Shown here piece by piece: positions 9,800-21,000 of a stretch of 64,000 bases of DNA. A program made the position numbers and the translations under genes. Each line of letters starts with the position of its first letter. The first letter of the stretch is position 1. Origin of the DNA: Pseudonocardia sp. CNS-004 (GTDB lineage: Bacteria > Actinomycetota > Actinomycetes > Mycobacteriales > Pseudonocardiaceae); NCBI GenBank assembly GCA_001942185.1, contig MKJV01000093.1:1-64000 (forward strand), in the 5' to 3' direction. A model generated the notes under the pieces. The model made no database searches. It was not told the origin of the DNA and saw only the letters and a program-made list of their open reading frames with translations.

Positions 9800-12700
9800 T
9801 CATTCCGGCGGGCCCCTTGGGCCCTCGCCGCCACGCGGGGCAGGCACGACCGGCGGCGGATCCGCCGCCGGTCCCTCCTCGCCGATGGCCCGCCGCAGGC
9901 CTGCGGCGACCTCGAGCCGGACCTCCTCGCCCGTGACCCGGACCCGGTGCCCGCCCTCCCCGACACCGTGGGGCGCGATCAGCTCAATGGTGACGTCCTC
10001 GGCACCGCGAGGCGCGAAGGTGCTGCGCCACTCGGCCAGCCGCATCCGCCGGGCGTCCCACACCACGGCGACGTCCACCACGTCGTCAGCCAGTGAGCCC
10101 GGTCTCCCGGCCCGTTCGAGCGCGGCCCGGAGCGCGTCGTCCGCGACGCCGGGCTCCAGCCTGGAGACCAGGTCGAGGACCGCGTCGCGGTCCTTGTAGT
10201 ACTCGAACTTCTCCGGGTTCATCTTCGCGCTCACGTATCGGACGCGCCCTGCCACCGGATCCACGACGAGGAAGTCGAGCTCGGAGAGCGTGACCTTCTT
10301 CCCGCCGTTGCGGACGGCGAAGACCTCGACGTTCCGCAGCACGACGCACCCGGGCCGGCGGCGAGATCCGCGACGAGACCCGCACCGAAATCCTCGAACA
10401 CGATGCCGGTGATCTTGTCCGCCCGCCGCTGCACGAACGACGCGGGCTGCGCGCGGAGCTCGGCACGCAGATCGGCGTCCTCGCGCAGCTTCCGCACGAT
10501 CGACCCCCCGCGCTCATCCACGACGCGGTCGACGATCTGCGCCCGCTCGGCGGGTGCGGGCGGCTCGGCCCGCTCGCCGGGCCGCTGCGGTGCCCGGCCG
10601 GCCGTGACCGGCGGCGCACGCGGCGCGATGGGCAGGCGAACCCCGGGCGGCCCGACCCGCTCCGCACCCGGCGCCGATCGCGGTCGCAGCAGGCCACCGG
10701 GCCCGGCACCGACTCGGCGGGACGATCGCCGTCGACCCGCAGCCACCCACCGTCCGTCGAGACCCGGGCGCCGTGGCGTCCCGGCCGGTGCACCCGCACC
10801 GTGGAACGCGGCGCCACCACCGGCATGCCGAGGTGCAGCGCGAGCTCCCGCATCCCCGCCTCCGGATCGGCCGCCACGGAGCAGCCGCACACGTTCAGCT
10901 GCCGACCGGCAGTGCCCGGCAGCAGCGCCGCCACCAGCTCGGACACCTGGGCGGCCGAGACGCGGACGTCCGCGTCGGCCGCCGGGTAGACGAACCCATC
11001 GGCGTCGGCGTGCATGACGAGCACGACCTCACCCGGCGCGGCGCGCAGCTCGATGCCGAACGCGCGCAGCCCGTCCCCCGGCGGCGCGAGCACCAGCCCC
11101 GTCCCGGCGGGGTGAGCCAGCGCCTCGTCGCGGATCCGGTCCAGGTCGGCCGCGGTCGCCGCGCGCTGCGGTCGCGGGCCGGGTGGCGGACTCCGGGCCC
11201 GGCGGCGCAGCCAGGTGCCCGTCTTCGTCGCATCAGCCCCCGACGGGCCGGCCTGCGCCGACGGCCGGACGAAGCGCTCGAGCGCCGCGATCAGGTGCGC
11301 GTGCTCGTCGCCGGTGAGGCCGACCGACCTGCGACGGGTCTCCGCCGCACCCAGCCGCGATCTCGTCAAGATCCTCGGCGTCCAGGCGGTGGAGCGGAAC
11401 AGGGCGTCGATCGAGCCGATGTCGTTGAGGCCGCGGGCGGAGAGCTTCGCGGTGATCGTGTTCGCAGCGGCGCGGTCCAGGCCGCCGCCCTCCAGCGCCG
11501 CGCGCAGCTCGTCGAGGGTGCCGAGGCGCAGCTTCGCGGTCAGGTACGCCAGCACGGCCGGCACGAGCACGACCGGGATGACCAGGAGCGCCAGCTGCAG
11601 GTTCGCGGCCGCAACCAGGTCGGCGTACGGCAGGCCGGCCGCGGCCCGGTCGGTGACCAGCGTCGAGTAGCCCCCGAGGACCTCGGCCGACACCGCCCCG
11701 CCGAGCGCGATCGTGCCGGCCTTGGCGGTGTTGTTGAGCGAGGCGCCGGTGGCGCCCTCCACCCAGCGGTTGAGCGGCATGCGCGCCCACGCCGCGAGCA
11801 CCGAACCGAAGGTCAGCAACGCGGCGAAGGGGAGCAGACCGGGGGTGAGCGCCATCCACACCGCCGGCACCGCGAGCGCGAGCGGCAGCAGCGTGACGCC
11901 GACAAGGACCCGTGCCTCGCTCACGGAGGTGGCGCCCCGCGGGTGCCCAGCAGGGCCTTGAGCTTCCCCCAGCTCGGTCCGGTGAGCATCGACGCCGCCC
12001 CGCGCACGGTCACCAGCACGCTGACGACCGTCGCCGTCGTTCCGACCGCCTGCGCCGGATCGTTGAGCAGCACCAGCTGGTCGACCATCGCGCCGCCGAG
12101 CGCGGTCGCGTACAGCCCGGTCAGCGCGGTGAGCAGCGGGATCGACAGCAGTGCCCGCAGCAGACCGTGCGGCGTGCCCACGAACTGGCGCAGCGCACCG
12201 GCCACCGACGACCACACCGCGGGCGCGCCCGCGGCATCGCGTCGCGACCCTCGCCCCGCAGCACGAGCCAGACGCCCGCGGTGAGCACGGCTCCGAGGGC
12301 CGCGAGGCCCAGCATGGTGACCTGGAAGCCGACCACGCTCATGCCCTGGGCGATGAGCACCGGGAGCACGAACTGGGCCACCTTGAACGCGGTCTCGTAG
12401 CTGCCGTCGCGGGCGTCCTTCAGCTCGGGAGCCACCGGGTGGTAGCGGTCCATCCGACCCCGCACCAGGCCGCCCGCGACCCCCATCGACCCCACCACGA
12501 ACACCGACGGGAAGAACACCATCGCCGCAGGCACCAGCCCGAGGGCCAGCAGCGCCGCCGAGCCCGCCACACCCATGGCGACCACCACGGTCATGTTCTT
12601 GATCAGCCGGTCGCCCAGCAGGGCGGCACCGAGACCCGTCCCGGAGGCCGCCGTCGTGCCCGCCGCCCACTGGCTGGTCACCCACGACGGGTCCCGCCCG

Positions 12701-15092
12701 TAGTACTCGGCGAACTCGGCCGAGGCGATCATCGGAGCCCCCGCCGCCTGACCGGGGAACGCGCCCATCGCCCCGGCGAGCGGGGCCATGAACCGCGCCC
12801 AGCCCAGCACCGCAGCATCGCGGGCACGGGCGGTCGCCTTGCGGTCGTACCCGGCCAGCGCCGCGCGGTCGGACGCCACGAGCACCGCCACACGCTCCTC
12901 GGCCTGGCGTTCGGCGAGCATCCGCTTCAGGTCGTCGACCTGACCGCGCAGGGCGGTGATGCGCTCCTCCAGCGCCGACAGCACCGCGTAGCGGCCCATC
13001 CCGCGCAGCTCGCGCGGCATCCGGCGCAGCACACCGACCAGCGCGTCCTCGGCCAGCTCCAGCCTCCGGCCGGCCGCGACGACCGCCTCGCCGCGCTCCA
13101 GGGTCGGCGCCCGGTCCGCGATCTCCTCGGCGACCACCAGGGCCCGGAGCGCCTCGTCCCGGGCGAGGCCGGCCGTGACCAGCCGATCGCGCAGCCGCTC
13201 GGCCACCTCCAGGCGGCGCCGCGGCGCCCGCAGCTGCGACGCGAGCCGGTCGATCCCCCGGCTGATCGTCCGCACCTCGGCGAACAGCCCCTTCAACCCC
13301 GCCCCGCCGCGCAGCCCCGCCGGGAGCCGGGGGACGAGCACGGCACGCCATCCCGGCCGGACCGCGGCCCGGTCCCACAGCGCCTCCCGCAGCACGCCGC
13401 GCACCGCGTCGGCCAGTCCCCGCGCCGAGTCCGGTGCCGCGCCGAGGATTCCGGCCAGGTCCCGCGACATCGCGGCCCGCAGCTCCCGCGGAGCGCTCCT
13501 CCACAGCTCGGCGAAGGTTCCCGCGGGAACGAGCACGCGCTCGCCGTCCGGCGCCCGCTCGACCCGCAGCAGCCCGGTTTCGACGAGGTCGGTGACCAGC
13601 CGGGCGGCGGTAGCCCGGCGCGGGACCCCGGCGAGGAACTCCGACAACGCGGCCAGCTCCGGCCCGCCGCCGCGCAGGCGACCAGGTCGCCGAACCGCAC
13701 ACCGCCGCGTCCAGCCGCACCCAGCAGCGCACCGACCACCCACTGCAGCACGTGGTCCGGCCGCACGTGCGGCCCGCCTGCCGCCGGGCCGGCGACCCCG
13801 ATCTCCGTCCACCCCCGCACCTGGTCGGCGGCGGCCCGCTGCCGCTTCGCCGCTGCCCGCCAGCGCAGCAGCACCACCAGCCCGTAGGCGCCCAGTGCCG
13901 CACCGGCCCACGGCCATGCGGCACCGACGACGCCCGGTCCCGACAGCGACGCGCCTGCTGAGCCATACCGGTGCTCGCCGCCGCCGACCCGGCGGTGCCG
14001 ACGAGGGCCACCAACGTGACCAGACCGGTCACCGCGGCGCCCCGCACGAGTCGCCCGATGCGCACCAGGCCGCCGGGGGGCCCGCGCCCACCGGCCGTAG
14101 GCGATCCGCGGCGCGAGCACGACGAGCGCGATGGCACCGACGACCACCGCGAGTGGCGCTGCAACGGCACCGGCCGCCGCGAGCACGTCGATCGAACCGC
14201 CGCCCGCCGCCGTTCCGAACCCGCCCGCGACCACGTCTGCCGCGGCGATGCCGGAGCGGCCGAGCACGGCGGACAGGCCGAACAGCCCGCCGACGAGCCC
14301 GACCAGTGCGAGGAGCCGGTTCTGCCCCCGGGCCGTACCCTGCGCCGTGCTGCTCGCCGCGCCGGTGTCCAGCGCGGCCGGCCTGTCGGTCGCCGTCGGC
14401 CCTGCGGGCGTCGCGGCAGCGCCGGGAGTGCCTCCGGGAGCACCGCCGACCGGCCCGTCGGGGTGCCGGCCGTCGTCGCCGCCCGAGAGCCCCTGCTCGT
14501 CGAGGTAACGCCGGATCGCCGCGATCGCGACGTCCGCGACCTGGTTCCAGGTGAGCTCCAGCTCGTGGATGCCGTCCCGGAAGCCGGTGGGGGCGAGCAG
14601 CTCCACCGGGAAGCCGGTCAGCTCACCCGCCACGCGGAACCGGTCGCGGAACTCATCGAGCGGGGCCACCGTCGTGTTCTCGCCCGCCGGACCGGACCGC
14701 CACTCCACCTCGACGGCCACCGTCGACTCGACCTCGGCCCGGGTGAGCCTGGTGTGCGCGGCCAGCCACGCCCGCAGCTGCTCGACGGACCCGGTCGGCA
14801 CGTCGCGGAACAGCGCTTCGACCTTGCGCAGGTCCTTGCCGCGCTTGAAGTTGCGCGGGTTGGCCTTGGCACTCACGTACCGGGTGATCGTCTCGGCACC
14901 CGCCGGCCCGGCGGCGAAGAGGAAGTCCAGCTCGTCGAACGCGCGCCGCTGGCCGCGGGACCCGACCGCGACGAGGGTGACGTTGGCCAACAGCCGCTCC
15001 CCGTTCGCAGCCGCCGCCCGCGCCATTCCCGGCCGGCCCAGCTCCTCCACCAGGTCACCCATCAGCGCCCCGGTCCAGTTCGTGTCCTTCAC
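9800..15092 (-). CDS. Giant protein segment 3: nuclease-like, MFS-like membrane and C80-like peptidase domains (frame-disrupted)
   Basis: About 1,765 aa, possibly the C-terminal third of a longer chain. In order: a PD-(D/E)XK-like domain (14490-15092; ELDFL and YVSAK); a Pro/Gly/Ala linker; hydrophobic helices (about 13860-14330); a helical region with ATAARLVTDLVETGLLRVE resembling a winged helix plus coiled coil (12800-13700); about ten hydrophobic helices resembling a major-facilitator permease (11530-12640); a clan CD-like peptidase domain (10728-11150; VMHAD, CGCS); and a second PD-(D/E)XK-like domain (9875-10420) ending at a TGA. GTG 15090-15092 overlaps the preceding stop (GTGA), so it may be a coupled gene; alternatively the stop is a frameshift artefact. 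At least five frame changes (near 14090, 13690, 12230, 11935, 10340-10730). No close family recognised for the whole. Confidence 0.6.
9875..10420 (-). other. PD-(D/E)XK nuclease-like domain, copy 2
   Basis: Begins DKITGIVFEDFGAG, followed by LRNVEVFAVRNGGKK, ELDFLVVDP, then VRYVSAKMNPEKFEYYKD. The order helix - strand - ELD strand - xxK strand is that of restriction-endonuclease-fold proteins, but the usual ExK is SAK. It aligns well with the domain at 14490-15092. It is the C-terminal end of the third giant segment and directly follows a peptidase-like domain, the position where toxins release their effector part. Nuclease activity is inferred only. Confidence 0.45.
10728..11150 (-). other. 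Clan CD (C80/CHAT-like) His/Cys peptidase-like domain, copy 2
   Basis: Runs from LDRIRDEALAH through LVLAPPGDGL, GEVVLVMHADADGF, LNVCGCSVAAD and PVVAPRSTVRVH to GGWLRVDG. A His after a hydrophobic strand and a Cys-x-Cys-Ser after a second strand match the dyad layout of autoprocessing peptidases in large bacterial toxins. Nearly every motif is shared with the copy at 15385-15805. Peptidase activity is not proven. Confidence 0.5.
14490..15092 (-). other. PD-(D/E)XK nuclease-like domain, copy 1
   Basis: GTG-initiated VKDTNWTGALMGDLVEELG, then LLANVTLVAVGSRGQ, FDELDFLF, and TRYVSAKANPRNFKRGKDL, ending near RRYLDEQG. Same motif order as copy 2, including SAK in place of ExK. Whether it is the N-terminus of segment 3 or the C-terminus of giant protein 2 depends on whether the stop at 15089 is real. 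Confidence 0.45.
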
Positions 15093-18000
15093 GACTGGTA
15101 GGAGGCGTAGCCGCGGCGCTGCTTCCGGGACTTCTGCAGCGTCTCCCCGCCGTGGACCGCCGCACGCTCGGTCGCGTACGCCCGCTGCTCCGGCGTGATC
15201 AGCAGGTCGCCGTCGACGGCGCCGGCAGCGGCATCGGAACCGCTGCCGGCGGCCGCCGTGGCCGGCGGAGCGCGCGGCGCGATCGGCAGGCGCATCCCGG
15301 GCGGCCCGAGGCGCTGCGCACCCGGCACCGCCTTCGGGTCCAGCAACGTCGTCGGCGGGAACGCCGCCCGCGACGGGCCGGTCGCGTCGAACTCCAGCCA
15401 GCCGCCGTCGGTCGTGACGCGCGCGCCGGCCCGGCCCGGACGGTGCACCCGCACGGTGGACGACGACGCCACGACCGTCCGGCCGGTGCGCCCGGCCAGC
15501 TCCCGCGCAGCCGTCGCCGGGCCCGCCGCGAGCGAGCACGCGCAGACCGTCAGCGGTCCCGACCGCGCAGGCGTGGGCAGCAGCTGCTCGAGCAGCTCCG
15601 CCACCTGCGCCGGCGTGACGTGGACGTCGGCGTCCGCCGTCGGGTAGCTGAACCCGTCGCGGTCACCGTGCATGACCAGCACGACCTCGCCGTCGGCCAC
15701 CCGCAGCTCGAGCGCGTGCGCCCGCAGTGCATCGCCCGGCGGCACGAGCACGACGCCGCGCCCGTCCGGGTTCACGATCGCCTCGCTCCGGATCCGGGCC
15801 AGGTCGGCCTCGGTCGCGTTGCGCTGCGGGCGCGGGACGGGCGGGCCGCGCGCCCGTGTGCTGCGCCAGGTGTCGATCTTCGACAGGCCCAGGACGACGG
15901 CGGCGCCGCCGGCGAGGCCCAGCACGACGACCGGCCAGTTGGCGGGCAGCAGTCCGAGGACGCCGAACGCGAGCAGCCCGGCGTTGAGGTACGTATTCGC
16001 CCACGCGCCCTTGCGCGGCGCGATCCGGCCCAGCCCGAGCTCGACGGCGAGACCGAGCTTGGTCAGGTAGGCGGTGGCCAGCGTCAGTGCCACGGCCGGG
16101 CCGACCAGCACCAGGTTCGCCGCCAGGACCAGCTGCACGGTCAGCAGCGCGTTCGCCACCGTGATGATCGGCAGGCCGAGCAGGTGGATGATCCTGCGGA
16201 CCGCCGGGTGGTGGCTCGCGACGTCCCGCCCGGCGAACCCGGTGATCACGGCCGGGCCGGCCTGGGCGAAGAACAGGACGTCGGTGATCGCGTAGACCGC
16301 GTTGACCCAGAAGTCCAGCCCGCCCGTGGCGAGGGCCTGGCTCACGTGCCAGAAGAAGTGGATCACGTAGGTCGCGGCCAGCCCGGCGTTCACGGTCCGC
16401 CCCATGAGCCCGGAGTCCGCCGAGATCGACGGGTAGGACTGGTACTGCGTGCCGGAGTAGACACCGACGCGGTCGAGCATCACCGAGAACGCCGCGAGCG
16501 CCCGGTCCCGCACCTCCTGGATCTGGGCGGCGGTGCCCGCACCGCCGCGGACGACGGCGTCCCACTCCTCGGCGATGCGGCCCACCTCGGTCCGGAAGGC
16601 GTCGGTGATGGCGTCCAGCCGCTGGAGGCGGGCCGGCCCGGCACCGCTCAGCACGGCGTACTTGCGGGTCTTCGCGATCAGCACGTCGATCGTGTTCGGG
16701 TCGAACTGCCCCCGCTCGAGGATCGACTCGACCATCACCCGGATCTGCTGCGAGTACGCCGTCCGGTAGAGGTTCAGCGCGCCGCGCACCATGAACGCCG
16801 CGTAGCTCGTCACCGCCGTGATCTGCAGCAGCGGGGCACCGACGACGATCAGCACGCCGACCACCACTGCGCCGATGCCGGCCTTCACGAGGAACCGGGT
16901 GCGCTGGCGCGCCATCTCGCGGTCGGCGGCGTCCTGGTCGAGCTGGGTGCGCTGCACCTCGCCCAGCACGCCCCGGCCGTCGCCGGGTCGCCGAGTGCCC
17001 GCCCGGCCTGGTCCGCGGCCACGAGTGCGTCGACCGTGTACGGCGCACCGGCCGCGTCGACCAGGCCGAGCGCTGCCGTGTCGTGGGCCTGCGGCGGGCC
17101 CGCACCCTCGCGGCGCTGCGTCGCGCGCCGGTCCCGGGCCCGCCGGTGGTCCTCGACCGACGCCTGCAGCGATGCCCGCACCAGCTTCCAGGTGATCAGC
17201 TTCTCCGCGCTGACCGCTTCGGGGGTGACCGCGTTGTGCCAGCGCAGCAGGTTGCGCAGCTGGCCGGTGGCCTCGTCGGCCGGGTTGCGCCAGTCACCGG
17301 GGCCGACGACCGGAACCTCGGAGTCGGGCCGGGCGAGCGCGGACTCGTCGCGCTCGAGGGCGTAGCGGGCCATCCACCGGTCGAGGAACCGCCGGTGCTC
17401 CGGCGTGAGCTCCGCGAGGACCTCGTCCCACCGGCCGGAGCGCAGCTGGACGTATGCCCACTGCTGCGCGTCGCGCCGGGCGGCGATCAGCAGGCGCTCC
17501 AGGTTGGCGTGCCGCAGGTCCGCCAGCGCACCGGGGCCGACCTCGTCGCGGATCCGCTGGAACACCGGGTCGAAGTCGTGGGCCTGGCGGAAGTACTGCG
17601 CGAGCGACTCCGGCTTCACGGCGTCCGTGCCGTAGATGAACCGGTCGCGGTGCTGACGCACCAGGTCGATGAACGCGTCGGTGATCGCCTTCGTGGCCTG
17701 CAGGTGGCGGGCCACCTCGTTCCAGGAGATGTCGGTGGACACGTGGCGCAGACCCGGGTCGGAGAGGATGCGTCCCCACAGCCGGACGTACTCGGGCGTC
17801 GGGCTGCTGAACTTGCCATCCCCATGTGGGCCAAGATCACCTTCGCGCCGGGGTACTGGCGCAGCAGCGACAGCAGCGGCATGCCGTAGCGGCCGTCCGG
17901 CCGTTCCGCGGCGTAGCGGAAGTCCTCGAGGATCCGCGCCAGCCCGAAGTCGTTGTGGATGACGATCAGGTGGCCCTGCTCCTGCACCGCCGCCAGCAGC

Positions 18001-21000
18001 TCCCGCAGGTGCGGGTTGTAGATGTCGAGGCGGCGCAGGTCGGTGGCACCGAGCAGCGACCGGGCAGCACCGTCGTGCCCGCGGCGGCCAGCAGCGAGCG
18101 GATGGCGTCGACGTTCGCCAGCAGCACGGGCAGCAACATCGTGGCGTCGCGCTCGGCGCCGCCGGCGACCATGGCGCGCAAGGCCGCCGGCATGTCGGTG
18201 TCCGCGATCCGGCCCTCGTCGAGCGCGGTGCGGAGCAGGCCCGCCCCGGCGACCAGGCGGTCCACCTGCGCCCGCCACTCGGGGTTGATCGTGTGGATGG
18301 CCTGGGGCCCGAGCAGGCGGGTGACGGCCTCCTTGGCGATCGTCGTCTCGCCGATCATCCCGGTGACGTCCGGGTTGAGGATCGTGAACAGCCGCAGGTA
18401 GGCCTGGGCACCGGGGATGTCCATGCGCGCGCCGGTGGAGCCGACCACCGCGCGCCAGCGCAGGTCCGCCGGGAGGTTGCGCACCTCGTGGGTGAGCCGG
18501 ACGTCGGAGAAGACGCCCCACATCTGCAGCATCGGCGTCCGCGCCCCGAACGCCACGTTCAGCACGCTGTTGACCAGGTAGTAGAAGGTCGCACCGAGCG
18601 GGGCGAAGCCCTTGCCGTGCTGCGGGATGAAGTGGAAGGTCACCACGCCCTGGTGGCCGGCGTCGCGCAGCCACGTGACGAGGCCCTTCACGCGCGGCGG
18701 CCGCGAGTGGTCGTAGCCGGCCGGGTGGAAGTGGCCGTCGGACAGGTCGTACTGCTTGACCCGGTTGCGCCCGACGAGCACGACCGCGCCGTCCTCGGTC
18801 GTCAGCACGACGAACCGGCCCGTGTCGCCGAGCTGCTCGCGCAGCCAGCCTGCCGTCACCTGGCCGCCGTCGGGCAGGCCGAACTCGGCACCGCGGTTGA
18901 ACCAGCGCATGAAGCGCGTGTTCAGCGCGTCGACCTTCGGGAACCGCTCGGGGTCGCCGCGCCACGGGCCGGTGAGCATCGTGATCGTGTCGGCCCCGAG
19001 GCCGGTGGCGTCCCGCAGCACCGAGTGCGCGATGCCCCGGTTGCTCGCCGCGCGCACCGCCGTCGCGATGCCGTCGGCGAGGTTGGCCTCCGCAAGGCGC
19101 CGGTTCGCGAGCGCCGTGATCACGGCCCGGTTCGACTGCCACAGCCGCCTGGACAGGTCAGCCGGCACGGCCTCGCCGCCACCCGCCAGGATGGCGCGCA
19201 GGCCACCGGCCTGCTGCTCGTACTGGTCCCGCAGCTCGCGGTTGAGCCGCAAGGCCTTCTGGAGGCTCGTCTCGGCGTCGGCCAGCCGCACGCGCAGTTC
19301 CTGCTGCCCGAGCAGCGCCTTGCGCAGCGCCCTGGCCGCACGGGAACGACCGAGGTTCTCGAGCGACGGGGGCCCGCGGATCGGGTTGGCGATGCGGTTC
19401 CGGCGCGCCGCCGAGGACGTGACCGGCCGGCCGGTGCCCGCCTCGGCCAGCGCGGTGCCGTCCGGGCCACCGGCCGCCAGGCTGCCCCGGTGGGCACGCC
19501 GCCGCCCGCGCCGGCCCCCGCCACGAGAGCGGAACCCGGCCCGCGGCCCGCGGCGCGGCCCGGCCACCGATCGCGGCGAACCGCTCTCGGGCCCGGTCCC
19601 CGGCGGCTGCGAGCGAAGCCGGGAAGCCGTCGACGGCGTCCGTCAGCTGCTGCTCGGCCGGTCCCGGCGGCTGCGAGCGAAGCCGGGAAGCGTCGACGGC
19701 GTCCGTCAGCTGCTGCTCGGCCTTCGCCAGCACCTGGCGCCGGTCCTCCACAGCAGCCGCGCACCAGGTGGAGGTCGGATGCGAAGCTGCGGAACCGGTC
19801 GGGGTGGCCGCCGATCGCGACCGGGGTGTCGACCGGGATCACGGGGTCGAGCGCGATCGACTCCACCAGCACCACCGGCACGCCGAGCACCCTCGCGACG
19901 GCCCGCAGGTCGACGCGATCGCGCACGGTCCCGTCCGGCGGGTGGAGCACCCACCGGATACCGGCGTCGATCGCCTCGTACAGCTGCGCCCGGTAGTCGT
20001 CCACCAGCTCTCGGGCGTCCTGCACCCGCTGCTGCTCGGCGGCCAGCGCACGCCGCAGATCACGCCGCACCTGGCCCCGGGCCGCGGCCCTCGCCACGGG
20101 CCCGCCGTTGCCGGCCAGCCCGACCTCGGCCGCAAGACCGGCGACCACCGCACCGCGCCTGCGCGCCGCGGCGAGCACGCCCGGCAGCACCCGGATCACG
20201 ACGCTGCTCACCAACGCTCCGCCCACCGCCACCACGACGACGGACGGGCCGACACCGGCCATCCCGAGGCCGGCGGCCGACGCCACGACAGCGCCGACGG
20301 AGTTCGCACGCAGCGACGGCGGCCCGCGGCCCAGGCGCACGAAGCGGTAGGCACCGACCACGAGCGCGACCACCGCGCCGACCGCGGCACCCGCCGTGAA
20401 CGCCGCCGCGCCCGTCGCGCCGAGCAGCGCGAGCACACCTCCCGCGGCCGTTCCCGCGCCCGCGATCACCGCGGCGACCCGCAGCCAGCCGGTCGCCGGG
20501 GTCCGGTCCGGCCGCTCGGCCGACGACCCCGTGTCCTTGATGAAGTCGGCCGGCTTGCCGCTGCGGGTGCGCTCGACGTACTCGAACCCGGGCACGCGGC
20601 CCGCCCTGATCCGTTCGACGACCGCGTCCCGCCACGCCTGCGGCATCCACCGCGGGAGGCCGGCGACGAGCTCCTCCACCGGGCGTCGCAGCTCGCCGCC
20701 CATGGCCCGGAGCACCAGCGACTCGAGCGAGCCCGGCGCGAACGCGTCGTGCGGCACCGCCGGCCCGGCGGCGGGCTCCTCGGGCAGCTCCCGCAGCGCC
20801 GCGAGGAACCGCCGCTTCGCGGACTTCGTCCAGCCCAGATCGTGCTTCGCGACGAACGTGCCGATCGCGCCCGCCGGTGCGGCGTGGCCGTCCCAGCGGC
20901 CGACGGCGATCAGCGTGCGCAGGTCCTCGGCGGACAGCGCCCCACGTTCGGCGAGCCCCACGAGGTCCGCCAGCGCCTGCTCGGGGACGTTGCTGCCGAT

